In this document: positions 50,801-63,320 of the stretch, in pieces
Numbering within the stretch: the stretch's first letter is position 1
Layout: each line of letters begins with the position of its first letter
NCBI GenBank assembly: GCA_036023115.1
Contig: JAYKKT010000090.1
Span: forward strand, 31,289,001 to 31,353,000
DNA length: 64,000 nucleotides
Direction of reading: 5' to 3'
DNA from: Brasenia schreberi
Taxonomy: Eukaryota > Streptophyta > Magnoliopsida > Nymphaeales > Cabombaceae
Position numbers and translations under genes: made by a program
Notes under the pieces: model-generated
Database searches by the model: none
What the model was told of the DNA's origin: nothing
The model's input: the letters and a program-made list of their open reading frames with translations, nothing else

Positions 50801-53800
50801 GATTTCAAGTCTCAAAATAACACACAAACAAAAAAATCATATTCGTCACTAATGTTGATTTAGAATCTTTGCTTAACCATACAAACAAATAAGTTACATT
50901 CCTCGCTAGCTTTGATTTCAAGTATTACTCTAACTAAATTCTACTAATATTGAAGTCATAACCTCACAAAATCGAAGATATCAATTACTTAACTAACGTT
51001 GATTTTAAGTTTTAGCCAAACCATTCTACACTAATGTTTATTTTAAGTCTTACAACCATCTTATATACTTTGTTGTACCATATTCTAACCGTATATTAGA
51101 AGTCTCTTAAGGACCAACACACTTCTAACTAAAGACAATATATTCCTTACTAATGTTGATTTCAAGTTTCAACATAAACACAAAAACAGATAAGGTATAT
51201 CCATCACTGTTGTTGATTTAGAGTCTTAGCCTAACCATACAAACAAATAAGTTACATTCCATGTTGATTTCAAGTCACAACCCCACAACATCGAAGATAT
51301 CAAATACTTCACTAACATTGATTTCAAGTTTTACCCCAACCATACTCAACTAGTATTGATTTTAAGTCCTACAACCACACTACAACTTTCTTGTACCGCA
51401 TTGTGACCTTATATTAAAAGTCTTTTAAAAGAACAACACATTTCCAAACAAGGAAAATATCTCTCACTAAGGTTGATTTGAAATCTTTACCTAATCGCAC
51501 ATACAATTAAGTTATATCCATCGCTAACGTTGATTTCAAGCCTCATCCTAACCATACAAACAAAGAAGTTATATCCGTCACTATTGTTGATTTAGCGTCT
51601 TCGCCTAACCATACACCAATAAGTTATATCCATTCACTAATATTGATTTGAAGTCTCAACCTAATCGCAAAAACAAAGAAGTTATATCCGTCACTAATGT
51701 TGATTTAGAATCTTAACCTAAATATGCAAACAAATAGGAAATGTTGATATTAAGTTTACCCTATCCAAATTCTTGATTTCAAGTCATAGCCTAATCACAC
51801 ATACAAAATGTTATATCTGTTTGTAACTAATGTTGATTTCAAGTCATAGCCTAACCGCACATACAAAATGTTATATCTGTTTGTAACTAATGTTGATTTC
51901 ATATCTAAATCTAACCACACAAATAAAGAAGTTATATCAGTCACTAATGTTGATTTAGATATTAGCCTAACCATACAAACAAATAAGTTACATTACTCGC
52001 TAGCGTTGATTTCAACTCTTACCCTAACCAAATTATACTAATGTTGATTACAAGTCATAACCCAATAAAACATTGAAGATATCAAATCCTTCACTAGCAT
52101 TGATTTCAAGTTTAACCTTAACCGTACTAAACTAATGTTGATTTGAAGTCTTACAACTACCCTATACACTTTATCGTACCCCATTGTGATGTCATATTAA
52201 AAGTTTCTTAAAGCACAACCCATTTCTAACCAAAGACGATATATCCCGCCCTAATGTTGATTTGAACTCTTTGCCTAACTGCACACACAAACAAGTTATA
52301 TCTCTCACTAATGTTGATTTCAAATCTCAACCTAACCATACAAATAAAGAAGTTATATGTCATTAATATTGATTTAGAGTCATAGTCTAACCATATAAAC
52401 AAATAAGTTACATTGCTCACTAACATTTTGATGTTGATTTCACGTTAAAGACCCACAACATCAAAAATATCAAATATTTTATTAATATTGATTTCAAGTT
52501 TTATCTTAACCATACGAAACCAAAGTAGACTTTAAGTCCAACAACCACCCTATACACTTTATCGTACAACATTATGACCTTATATTAAAAGTCTTTTAGA
52601 GAACAACACACTTCTAATGAAAATCAATATATCTCACTTTGCGAGTCTCAACCTAACCACACAAACAAAGAAGTCATATATTACTCATGTTCATTTAGAG
52701 TCTTAGTCTAACCATTGATATAAATAAGTTACATTCTTGGCTAAGGTTGATTTCAAATTATAACCCAACATAACATTGAAGATATGAAATACTTCACAAA
52801 CGTTGATTTCAAGTCCAACAACCACCCTATAGACTTTTTCATACCGCATTGCGACTTATATTAAAAGTCTCCTAAAGTACAACACACTTCTAAGCAAAAA
52901 AAAAAATATCTCCATAAGTTACAAATAAGTTTCAGTGTTCGCTAACGGTGATTTAAGTCTTATCCTAAATGAATTCTACTAATATTGATTTCAAGTCATA
53001 TCCTTGTAACATTAAAGATATCAAATACTTATGTAACATTGATTTCAAGTTTTATCCTAATCAGTCCTACAACTACTTGATATATACTTCGTCATACCGC
53101 ATTACGACCGTATATTAAAAAACTCTTAAAGAACAACATACTTCAAACCAAAGACAATATATCCCTCACTAATGTTGATTGAAGTCTTAACCTGACCATA
53201 CATACAAAAAAGTTATATTCGTCGGACACTAATGTTGATTTCAAGTCCCAACCTAACCACACAAATAAAGAAATTATATATGTCACTAATATTAATTTAG
53301 AGTCAGCCTAACTATAGAAACAAATAAGTTATATTATTCGCTAAGGTTGGTTTCAAGTCATACCCTAACAAAATTCTACTAATGTTGATTTTAAGTTATA
53401 ACCCCACAACATCGAACATATCAAATACTTAACTAACATTGGTTTAAAGTTTTATCCTAACCATACATAATAACTAGTGTTCATTTCAAGTCCTACAACC
53501 ACTATATACACTTTGTCGTACAACATTATGATCATATATTAAAAGTCTCTTAAAGAACAACATACATCTAACAAAAAACAATATATCCCTCACTAATGTT
53601 GATTTTGAGTCTTAGCCTAACTGTACACAAAAAGAACTTATATATGTCTTGATTTAGGGTCTTAGTCTAACCATACAAACAAATAAGTTACACTATTTGC
53701 TAACATTGATTTCAAGTATTACCTTAACCAAATTCCACTAACGTTGATTTCATGTCATAACCCCTGAACATCGAAGATATTGAATACTTCACTAACATTG

Positions 53801-54045
53801 ATTTAAACTTGTACTAACCACACTTAACTAATATTGATTTCAAGTCCTCAAACCACCCTATATACTTTGTCGTACCGCATTGCAACCTTATATTAAAACT
53901 AAAAGTCTCTTAAAGAAGAACACACTTCTAACTAAAGACAATATATCTCTCATTATTGTTGATTTGAAATCTTACACTAGCAATACTACACTAATATTGA
54001 TTTCAAATCCTACTACCACTCTATATCACTTTACTGTATCATACA
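44885..54045. repeat. Complex tandem-repeat array (about 8 kb plus an inserted hAT element)
   Basis: The region is built from variants of a core such as CACTAATGTTGATTTAGAGT, then CTTAGCCTAACCA, ACAAACAAAGAAATTATATC and CGT. A clean 57-bp sub-unit repeats head to tail, for example at 46426-46540. Longer landmarks recur: the phrase TTCATCGTAGCGGATTGCGA and its variants lie near 45521, 46291, 46709, 47478 and 48242, that is spacings of about 770, 418, 769 and 764 bp. This is a higher-order arrangement, freshest at 45-48.5 kb and increasingly diverged to the right. There is no coding signal. The hAT element at 49056-50144 interrupts it. Confidence 0.93.
49056..50144. mobile_element. Non-autonomous hAT-type element, copy 2 (1,089 bp)
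   Basis: Ends CAGTGTT and AACACTG with exact 8-bp duplication ACCCTAAC (49048-49055 and 50145-50152), a piece of the host satellite. It shares its interior with 7016-8109. At about 49674-49745 a short relic reads LDEWIMEDNEENALLTEEDI, resembling the acidic C-terminal tail of plant hAT transposases; the rest of any transposase is gone. Confidence 0.93.
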
Positions 54046-55361
54046 ATTTTGCCCTTCCTTAATCCATTCTAATTTGAAGGGCACAAATCTTAATAGTAAT
54101 AAAGACTGAACCATCAATTATGATGAAAAGATTATCCAGGTATCGTGCTAAAGATCCAAACAAACATAACCTATCCCTAATTCCAAAGTCCTGAATATCT
54201 AAGTTCCAGAGAAAAGGCAAAAGAGAAAGCCCCTTGGACCACTGCATCTAAAAAGGACACAGGAAAGTAAAAGCACTGAAAGAGAAAAATAAAGAAACTA
54301 AATTGCTACAACCCAAGGGTTTACACCACCATTCAAACATCAAACCTAAAGTAACAATAAAAACTTGAATCTCCTGCATCGACTTCAGTGCCCGTAATTG
54401 TCCACGTCTTAATAAAAAGATAGCACATGGCCGCTTCGGTGATGCAACATGAAGACCCGAACACTACCGCCAATACAGACAACAAAACTCAATACCTATT
54501 AAAGCCGTAAAAAGAAGATAGTGAAGAATTACCGAGAGAGAGAGAAGGAAAGTGAGTTTCACGGCAAAAATCTCTCTATGTCGCTTTCCTGTAACCTATC
54601 ATTGAGAGATTTTAGGGGTCCTCGACTCCAACACCAGCGGCGATGGCCTCTGCAAGGAGGAGACCCAATGATATCTAGCAGAGAAATAACTCTGCCTGTC
54701 ATTAATGAACTATCAACATCCTTTAATGACCACCAGCTGCATAACATTTCCAAAGAATCAGGTGAGAATCTGGCAAAGGTAAACAACATGCACGATACAT
54801 TTAATGTGAGATTCTAAAAGGCTATTCAGTCACTTGTAAACAGATTCAAACTCCTTTGAGATTTTACTGACAACTGAGTTTATTAGCAATTAAAGATAAA
54901 GAAAAGTTCAGGTGCAGTAAAACAAATGAACAATATTAATATAAAACTCGAACGCTTGGGATAATTCAACAAGCTATTCTGACGAAAGATACTGAGAATA
55001 TCTACAATACTCATGAAACAATTGCAGCTTACTAACACCGGAATGGCATTCCGATGCTCTTTGAAAATTTAGAGAACTTCCAAACCTGTCTAGCCTTAAA
55101 ATAACCAAGGTTTTTTGGGGTTTCTATGAAAGTTTTGCTCACTCTTCCTAGTCAAAACCTTCTCACTTCTTTCTTCAACAATATGCACTATATTCCTTCG
55201 CATTGATCCAGTAAGTCAACTAATAGAATATACTCTCAACCTGATCATGTAAGGAAATTTTGAGCCTATATTGAGGTAGTTGAACGTAGTCTTGTCAGCA
55301 CGAAAACCACCATTCCTCTCTCTGGCTTTAAAAACTTTGTTGCAAAGGAGAGGAAAAAAAA

Positions 55362-55496
55362 TTTATAAGCACAAAAATATGTGATGAAAATCAAGCAAAA
55401 AACATCATGACTCAGCCTTGGTATAAAAAACACTTTATAAGCATGAAAACACACGATGAAACTCAAGCATAAAGCATCACGAGCTCAGGCTTGGCC
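55362..55496. repeat. Diverged tandem duplication of about 70 bp
   Basis: Two adjacent copies share TTTATAAGCA, then a GTGATGAAAATCAAGC-type segment, then CATCATGACTCAGCCTTGG versus CATCACGAGCTCAGGCTTGG. Confidence 0.65.
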
Positions 55497-56480
55497 TCTC
55501 TATTTCTCAAAGTTTGTGGCCCTGAGTCTGTAAGACATTTGGAATAAGACAATGGATGAGAGAGAGAGAGAGAGCAATGCGTGGTGTAAAGTATTGGATA
55601 AAGTCACTTGATTTTATCTATATCCTTATTTCTTTTTCTTACAAATAGGGCTACACGTATGGAACATGTGGTTTATCTAGATCACCCTTCTTCTGTAGAA
55701 AGGAGCATGCTCACACATACCCAAGGAGATAAAAGATAAAAAAAGATTACATCATATCAGGGTAACATAAACATAATACGAGAAAGGTTAGACAAGGGCC
55801 CACGTTCCAACAATACCCATTTAACTTTGCAAACAAGTATGCATCTCACTGAATGTGGACTCCAATGCCAATAATGATTTAGGGTGCAACGCCATCAATG
55901 CACAACAAGTTACGATGCAACAATCAGTGAGTTATGCCACCAGAACTGGATTCGGGCCATTCGGCCTCTCCAATCTACAACAAAAAATAAGTTGTGCACA
56001 TCAACCAGAAAATAGGACAAAAAGGACATTGATCATTCTTCCATTTTGGAACTCTCAGGACATGAAAAGACAGTGTGCAATGATGTTTGGTCTGGAGTGG
56101 TGCGATAGTATAAAACGTAGGTTGAAACCATTGAATAGACCACTCTTCTTGTTAAATATTCTTGTGACTGTTACCAGACCACAAAGAGTTGGCAACGGAT
56201 CCAAATATCAAATATATCCATCCATGTACAGATGTGGATGGTCACGAATTCACGGAGAGATGTGAAAAGATGTCACTTCGAAGCATGACCTAGTTAATAC
56301 TTGTGAATTCTGTAAAGACTAAAAAGTGCATAAGAATGATATTATATTTCCGCTGACAATCTTATGCCCAGAGTAGCACAGTGGACAAGAATGATATTAC
56401 ATACTTAATAGTTAGAACAAGATGTCATGCATATCTGCCCACTGAGCAAATTTCAGCATCTGGGTGTCAATGAAGACTTA

Positions 56481-56803
56481 TTCAACCAGAAACTATCACT
56501 CCAAATAGTGCATCCTACTGAAACGCATCCACCAGAGTACCTCCTACGGAAGGCCTATCTTTATCCTATGCATTTGTATAATCTTGAACGAAGACAGCGT
56601 CTTTGCACCAAGAAACATAGAAATGCATATGAACAAGACCAGTAAAACGAATATCCAAACCTTCCGAGACAAAAATTAACTTTTGATCCATAGTCCCCAA
56701 AAAGTATATGGGAATTTCTTTCATGTAAACAAGAGAAACAATGGAATGAATGTGAGAAACTATAATAAACTAAACTTTCCAAAGCTGAGAAACCATTGGC
56801 ACC
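56481..56803. repeat. Local direct duplication, copy A
   Basis: It begins TTCAACCAGAA and ends near CATTGGCACC, and aligns with 57105-57410 with many substitutions and indels. Shared blocks include CATTTGTATAAT and AAACTTTCCAAA. No gene function is visible. Confidence 0.75.
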
Positions 56804-57104
56804 TTTCGTAATTCCTTCTTGAAGATCCCATGGTTCCGGGGCCATGGACATCATGGGTCATCAACATGTTGGCATTAACACTAACATTCCCTCTGGATAC
56901 AATCTTCGGCAGTTCTGACGGCACGAACGATCCTTCCAATTTTCCCTTCCCAACCCATTCCAAATAAGAGAAAAACTAACAATTGAGAGAAGGATTCCAG
57001 AAATCCAGTTCTTTGTGCAAACGAAAATAAGTCCATGAAGGATTGAGACTTTGATGAAGAGGTAGTAGAAGTTGAAGCTACGACAGATTACAGTTACTCA
57101 ATCG

Positions 57105-57410
57105 TTCAACCAGAAGTTATCACTCCAAATAACGCATCCCACCAAAACGAAGCATAGTGCATCCTACAGAAGCCCAACCTTTATCCTAAGCATTTGTATA
57201 ATGTCGAATACGTAGAGTGTTTCCATCCACCAAGCAAACACACAAACACATGCCAGCAGAACCGATGAACGAATGGTCAAACCACCCAACAAAATTAACA
57301 CTTTGTCCATGGTCCCCAAAAGTTATATTGGGATTTCTTCCATCGACGGAAATGAATGTAGCAAGAACAGTAATAAAGTAAACTTTCCAAACTGCGAAAT
57401 CATCGGCACC
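57105..57410. repeat. Local direct duplication, copy B
   Basis: Diverged copy of 56481-56803, ending near CATCGGCACC. A third partial echo (CATTTCTTCCATGAACGGAAA, in part) follows near 57450. Confidence 0.7.
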
Positions 57411-58315
57411 TTTTCAGTTTGGCCGAACCAGAAATGTGTCTCTGATATCCACATTTCTTCCATGAACGGAAATAACAGAGAGGACCCACTGATTTGTCTC
57501 TGAGAACCACGTTTTGACGGGGTGCGGTCATTGAAAGAAAGGAAGAACAACGATCACAGAGAGAGTAAAAACGGTTGCGTAGAATTAACGCCAAATTGGA
57601 AACCCACCTGTGTACAAATTGGTAAAAGACTAATATACCCTCTCTTTGGCGGTTTAGCCTTTTTGGGTTGGAGCACATGGATCTGCATGGTGTTAGTTTT
57701 GTGTCCGGATCCGTGGTAGGATGTAAACGTAGGTCCAATTTTAGACACGACCGAAATCTTACAACCACGATCCAAAAATCCCAGCTCGTGCTCACCCAAA
57801 GTGACAGGGAAAAAATATGCAGTGTTCAGGTTGACCTGGTTTTGACATAAAAACCAACACAAGTTAAACATTATCAAAACACAAGCCATTTCAAACATGA
57901 CATAAAAGCAAAGCAGAATATTAGAAAAGATAATGCTTATGTTTGGGTTGACCTGTTTGTTAGAAGGAGACAAGGCACGAACATGACGCAAAACATAAAA
58001 TCACCAACCTGCTCCGAAATGCTTATGAAATTTGACACGGATTGGATCCCTAAAAGCTAATTGGATGCGTTAAAATAGTAATCAGATCCAAGTATAAGCT
58101 AGATCCAGGTTTTGTTTCAGGATGGTACAAACATCGGAAAATTAGTGGATCCAAACCTAAATTTAACTCAAAGATGCTGCATCACCTCAGGTTCCATTCA
58201 TTCATTCTTTCTTTCTTTTTGAGAGGCTAAAGCCAGATGTGACATTATTGGCCTAAAACAAAGTGCTATCTATGACATGGATGCATATTTATAAATAAAA
58301 AATATATGCGTAGCT

Positions 58316-58640
58316 ATGCACATGCCAACCTTGACATGGCTTGAAGGCTTCAATTCAATAGAACGACTCTTCAACTATGAGGGACAAAAGAAGGAGAATG
58401 TTCGTCCGAACTTACCTCCCATGAAACTTGTAAAGAATCATGACAACAAGCGAGCTCTCTATCACTATTTTGAAGTAACGAGTGTTGGGATTGACTGGAA
58501 CAGGATTCGAGCCTTCATGCAGCTTCTGGCCCCCAACGTATCTCAATGAAGGCAATGAGGATGAGGATTCTCAGTGCACCTCGTTCGATGTTCATCTCTT
58601 CAAAGAAGTAGCCAACCGTGCTCTCGAAATTCTAGTATAG
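58316..58640 (+). pseudogene. Unrecognised degenerate coding-like stretch
   Basis: One frame reads FNSIERLFNYEGQKKENVRP and ALYHYFEVTSVGIDWNRIRA FM (split here), ending in a stop. A shifted frame then gives PTYLNEGNEDEDSQCTSFDV and HLFKEVANRALEIL. Composition looks protein-like across the shift, suggesting a decayed gene, but I cannot name a family. Confidence 0.3.
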
Positions 58641-59454
58641 CTGCACCAAAGTAGTTCGAAACCGTGAACCTGAAGCTTCATGTAGCAAAGAAGGAACTAG
58701 TTGAGATTGAACGCTCTCAGAACAATGAAGCTTCCCAACCCACAATAATTTCCACGGAGAAATTCATGCACCCAATAAATGCATCCAAGACATGGAAATC
58801 CTATAAGCCAAAGTTTGTTACGCAACAAAGAGAGTCCATAAAACCAAACATGTGAAAGAACAAAGACAAATGCTTCAATATTCATAAACTAGTCTCTCTA
58901 TGTCTCAGCTGAGAAAGTACTAATTGCAAAGATGTCATCACGTTCGTCCAAATCCACCGCAAATGCCTCTCTCTGCAAGGCAATGTTTAGAGTTTCGAGT
59001 TGCAACTACAGATAGACAGTAGAAACTAGATGCAACAAAAACAGGAGAGAAATCTTGAGAATTTCAGAATTTGCATCATACGAAAGGGAAAGAAAGAAAA
59101 GGGAATATGATCTTAGGTTTCAACTGTAAAATCGAGTAAACAACAGAAGCAATGCAAAGCGAGCACAGTCTCTAGAGTTCAGAGTAACTAATCTGAAGCA
59201 AAATATAATCAACAACAACTAAACCTTTTCCCATAGGAAACAAAGATTGGGAGGATAAACTCTACGACATAGAAACGTTCCTAAACTGAAGGATCGAGAA
59301 AATTCCTAAACCTGGATTGCTCTTCGTTCTTTTTCTTATTTCTTTGACCCAAACAAATGCAAAACACCAAAACACTTCCCCAAGAGAACACTGTTCGTCA
59401 CACTTATATGTAGGGTGTCGAATTGTAACGACGAACCAACACAGCAGGGCATGG

Positions 59455-59790
59455 TTAAGTCACATAGGAGACGACGAAGGAGAAGAATGGAAGAACCAAA
59501 GAATGGGGGAGGGTACGGACCTTGCAGAGGAAGTCGAGAAAGGGCCGCACCTCCATCTCGATAGTGTGGCGGAAGTTGTGGAGGAGGTCTGAAGCTGAGT
59601 CGCAGAGGCCATTCTCATTGTTGCCTAGCGTGACGACCTTGAGGAGGTAGACGGTCGTTGGGCACCTTCTGCTCGAAGCGATCGTCAACTCTAGCTTCGT
59701 CAACCGCATCAGCATTTCAGAAAGTCGAGATGTTTCGAAGTGTGCAAGATCTCGAGGCTATCCCGTAACTGCAGCAGCCTCGTCTGCATC
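59455..59790 (-). pseudogene. Unrecognised GC-rich coding-like stretch with a frame break
   Basis: The minus strand reads MQTRLLQLRDSLEILHTSKH and LDFLKC then stop. An overlapping frame gives MLMRLTKLELTIASSRRCPT, TVYLLKVVTLGNNENGLCDS and ASDLLHNFRHTIEMEVRPFL, followed by a GT donor-like AAG/GTCCGT near 59518. The density of leucines and low-gap reading suggest a real exon ancestor. No family was recognised. Confidence 0.35.
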
Positions 59791-60969
59791 GTTGCATAAC
59801 CCAACCCATTGCTCGGTTTTACAACAAAATCTAGATATCTCTGTATCTAAGCGAGACGGATCAAATGAGAGAGAGGGGGGGGGAAGAGAGTGCAGGATTT
59901 CTGGCTCGATGAGTCGGAGAGCATATCGCTCCAAGTTTTAGACGCTCGTAAAAGTTCCATGAGAGAGAGAGAGAGAGGGAAAGAACAACTTTTAGGAAGG
60001 TTAGAGAGATGGTAAATGCTTCCCGCTCTTTAATTAGAAAGCGCCACAAACTCACATTGGGGTAAACTGTGCTTTTTAACTTTTGAAACCGATGACTGAG
60101 ACTTTTAACGGCGAACATATTAGACTGTGAAAACGGGTGATCATCAAATTAAAATGATCGAAAGCACATTGGGGTTAAATAAAGGTTTTGCACAAAATTT
60201 TGACCATGGAAATAAAAAGCATGACTAGTTCTACAAATGATATATATATATAAATACTTAATTCCTTGTTCAACTAATGAAAGCATGTCATCTGTAATCG
60301 ACAATTCGAACTTGACTATCCATTCAATGCCGCAAGTTTATGACTAATACTAGCTAGAAATGAAAGTTTTATATCTATCAATCACATAATGAATCCGTCG
60401 GTGAATGCATCAGATTTTGACTATAAATACTAACATATATAATAGGCGATACTCGTCCATTCAACCATTGTTTGATGCTAGCAGATATAAATAGTAGCTT
60501 TTGTGCTTCATCGTCCAATAGCTTTCAACCAAAAACCTATAAACTGGTTGTTTTCCTATACAAATACCATGAAGCACTTCAAGTTAAACTTAATTACTAT
60601 TTAATGATTAGGTTAATTAAATTTATATGACATTAATTGTATTTAGTTAATGTAAGTATCTTTAAATACTTTGTTTGATATACTTTTGACAAAGGTGAAA
60701 GTCATGTGCGAGTAAGAGACTTGTGCATTAAAAAACGAAAAAGATAAAGTTTAGTGTCAACGGATTGAAAAATCTCACGTTTTTTCAATATCAGAGAAGA
60801 CATGAAGTACGTGCATGCGTTGGGGTATCTGATCTTTTGCAGCTGTATCCGGAGCAATTTCCTCCCAAGGTAGAGAGTGACCAACTGCCATATCCAACAA
60901 CCTTACTAATATTTGAATTGGATCAACAATCCAGGTCCCTTCCCCCTTGGCGACTTTAGTGTGCTGTGA

Positions 60970-61421
60970 TTAGGGGTGAGCATAATTTGGGTCGAACCGA
61001 ACCGAACCGAACCAAACCGAAATGCCTCATTTGGTTCTGTTGTGTTATCTTTCGGTTTGGATTAGGTTTCTTTTTTAAATGGAAATTGGTTTTTGGGTTT
61101 GGTTTCAGTTTCGGTTTCAGTTCCACATGCTCTAAAACCGAAAAACAGATTTCCATTAATATGAAAATCTCATGAAATTCTGTTCGCCTCTCTCATTGAT
61201 GCTCTAGCTCTTCGCTGTGTTTCGCTCCTCTTCTCTTCAATGTCCATGTAAATATTTCGGTTCGGGTTCGGTTTGGGTAAACTATATAGGGTAAACCAAA
61301 TAATCAAACCAAACCAAAATACTTCGGTTTGGGTTCTGTTTTGAAAGTCCAATACCATTCAGTTTTGGTTATTTCGGTTCGGTTCAATTATTGAACGGAA
61401 CAAACCGATGCACACCCCTAA
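60970..61421. mobile_element. 452-bp inverted-repeat element (MITE-like) rich in AACCGAA motifs
   Basis: Outer ends TTAGGGGTG and CACCCCTAA are inverted repeats, flanked by the 6-bp direct duplication CTGTGA (60964-60969 and 61422-61427). Imperfect inverted similarity continues inward through AACCGAACCGAACC on the left and GGTTCGGTTC on the right. No ORF of note. Confidence 0.82.
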
Positions 61422-62601
61422 CTGTGAGATGACAAATAGGACATAAATTAGTGGTGTAAATGGGTCAGGCTTTTCCCGAAACAGCCCATGTGTCTGGGTT
61501 AGGTATAAGTTTTGGATGACCCATATGTTCGTTGACACGGTTTAGTCCTTGTGTTTAAAATATTTGATTCAAGCTGGCTTGGATTCGAACCATCTGACAT
61601 CCAAATTCAAATGGTTCTTTGAAAAGCATACATAAAACTTGCAGACTCTACCTGACTCAAACCTGAACGGATCCTGGAAACCTGACCTTATTAGAATCCA
61701 AACCGAACATGAAACTACAGCATTTTCGTAATATTTCTAAACAACAAGAATAATAATATTAGAAACATGACTTATTCTATAGTTTAGAGCATCATTGGAG
61801 ATGTTGATTTGATTCGATTTTAATTTGAAACTAATATAATTCATTTCAAACGTTAATCTGTTCTGCCTGTGATCTGTCAGGTGCCCAGCAGACGGTTAGT
61901 AATTGGAGCATTGTTTGCATCCACGGCCCTCGCGGGCTACAGTGGAACGAGGCCATTTGTAGCCTGGGTCTGCGCATCGTGCCCCTGACTCCTGAGGCAT
62001 CCCGTGCGTGGGGCTGCACCATTCCATGGGCCCATGCAGGCGCAGCTCCTGTTTGCGTGGGCGCCTAATTTTGAAGGTTCCGCGCAGGTGAAGACAGGGA
62101 GATAGTGGCTTCTCTCTCTCTCTCTCTCTCATGGTTCCAGAAAGCCTGAGTCATTCTACAGCTGACCCCATGAAAACAACTCCCGTGGGGCTTAAAGCGT
62201 TCAAATTTTAATTCTCTCTTTTAGCACCTACCAACATTCACTTCTTTTCCGCGCCATGGATTTCCTTTATTTGTTTGGAATCATTTATGCAATCAGATGC
62301 ATTGCGTTTTGAATGCGATGCTCGGCTTCAATCACACCAAGATCAAACATAGATAGAAGATGCACTTTATTACTAAAACATGGGAAAATACAATAATACG
62401 AAAAGGAAAAAGACGACTCAATGCTGTGAGCAAACCCCAAGAGATTTGGAGCTAAACCTCTTAAGAGTTGTCAAAGCTTATTCATGGGGCATCAGCCACG
62501 TAACACTTAAACCCCTTCAGCAATTCACACAGACTACTAAAGTTGATTCAGACCCGGTCTGAACGATGTCACACTTATTAATCCTCAGCTGGACCCAACG
62601 A
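61422..62601. other. Intergenic region
   Basis: At about 61451-61720 there is GGGTCAGG/GGTTAGG-type sequence resembling dispersed plant repeats. A GC-rich block occupies about 61905-62100, with the palindrome CATGGGCCCATG at 62025-62036, next to a CT run at 62111-62130. No gene recognised. Confidence 0.5.
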
Positions 62602-63277
62602 TCAAGATGAAGCGGTTGCAGTCTCCTCAGTGGCATATTTCTCATTCAACTCCTTGATGATCTTCTTTGCTTCTTCAACAAAATTGGTGACGATATCTCC
62701 CGCTGGGAGAATCTCCGTGATTAAACCGACACCTTGTCCTCCATACATAACCATATTCTCTAGCTCTCCTGCAGTAGTTCGGTTTGCAACTTGCCCCGCG
62801 AATCGGCGAAGAACAGTTTGCTGATAGATCAATATAATCAAGCATTTCATTCATTGAAGACTAAAGAAAGTTTTTGGTGTCGCTGAAATCACCAGATTGA
62901 ACCAGACTTATTTAAAAAGTATTGTATTTTATTTAAGGATTAACCAAGTTGTGAAAGAAGTTTAAAGAGTAGTAGAGAGGAAGAAAAGACCCCGGTGTGA
63001 ATGATGGAATAGCCTATGATGGGCTGGGAATCGTCGTTCTCGACGTCCTCTGGTGCGTTCTTCCATTGGTTGTGGAAGGGAGTGTTGAGGCAACGGACGG
63101 TTGCGCGCCAAGAAGCGCGGCTGTAGAGATCGGTGTAGTCCGTGTCGGCCTCTGTGTAATGGAGCAACTGTTGCTTGTAGTAGTCGTGTGCGTATGCCTC
63201 CTCCGATGCAACGAACCTGTTTTTTCATTTTGAACACGCACCAACAATCACGAATTGCTTAGACTTACTCAGCAGTT

Positions 63278-63320
<43 letters not shown>

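Larger units (their letters stand above)
54046..60969. other. Gene-poor region of unclear content
   Basis: Nearly 7 kb with no gene I can name. It contains local duplications (55362-55496; 56481-56803 with 57105-57410), small GA runs (54533, 55558, 59960) and two degenerate coding-like stretches (58316-58640 plus, 59455-59790 minus). A candidate short exon ending in a donor-like AAAG/GTAAAC at 54779 (plus) reads MISSREITLPVINELSTSFN but matches no family I know. A 136-codon ORF at 55855-56265 has no motif. Confidence 0.5.

Noticed and set aside
48000..53000. Small ORFs in the satellite (for example 49038-49283 and 52226-52426 minus)
   Set aside because: They change with each diverged unit and have low-complexity translations, so chance reading frames.
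44885..54045. CCCTAAC-like words in the satellite resembling telomere repeats
   Set aside because: They occur once per sub-unit as ACCCTAACCA or AGCCTAACCA within a 57-bp unit, not as tandem 7-mers, so this is not interstitial telomere DNA.
44885..54045. Regular repeats as a possible CRISPR array
   Set aside because: This is a plant nuclear genome; the spacers are themselves repeats, units vary, and no cas genes exist.
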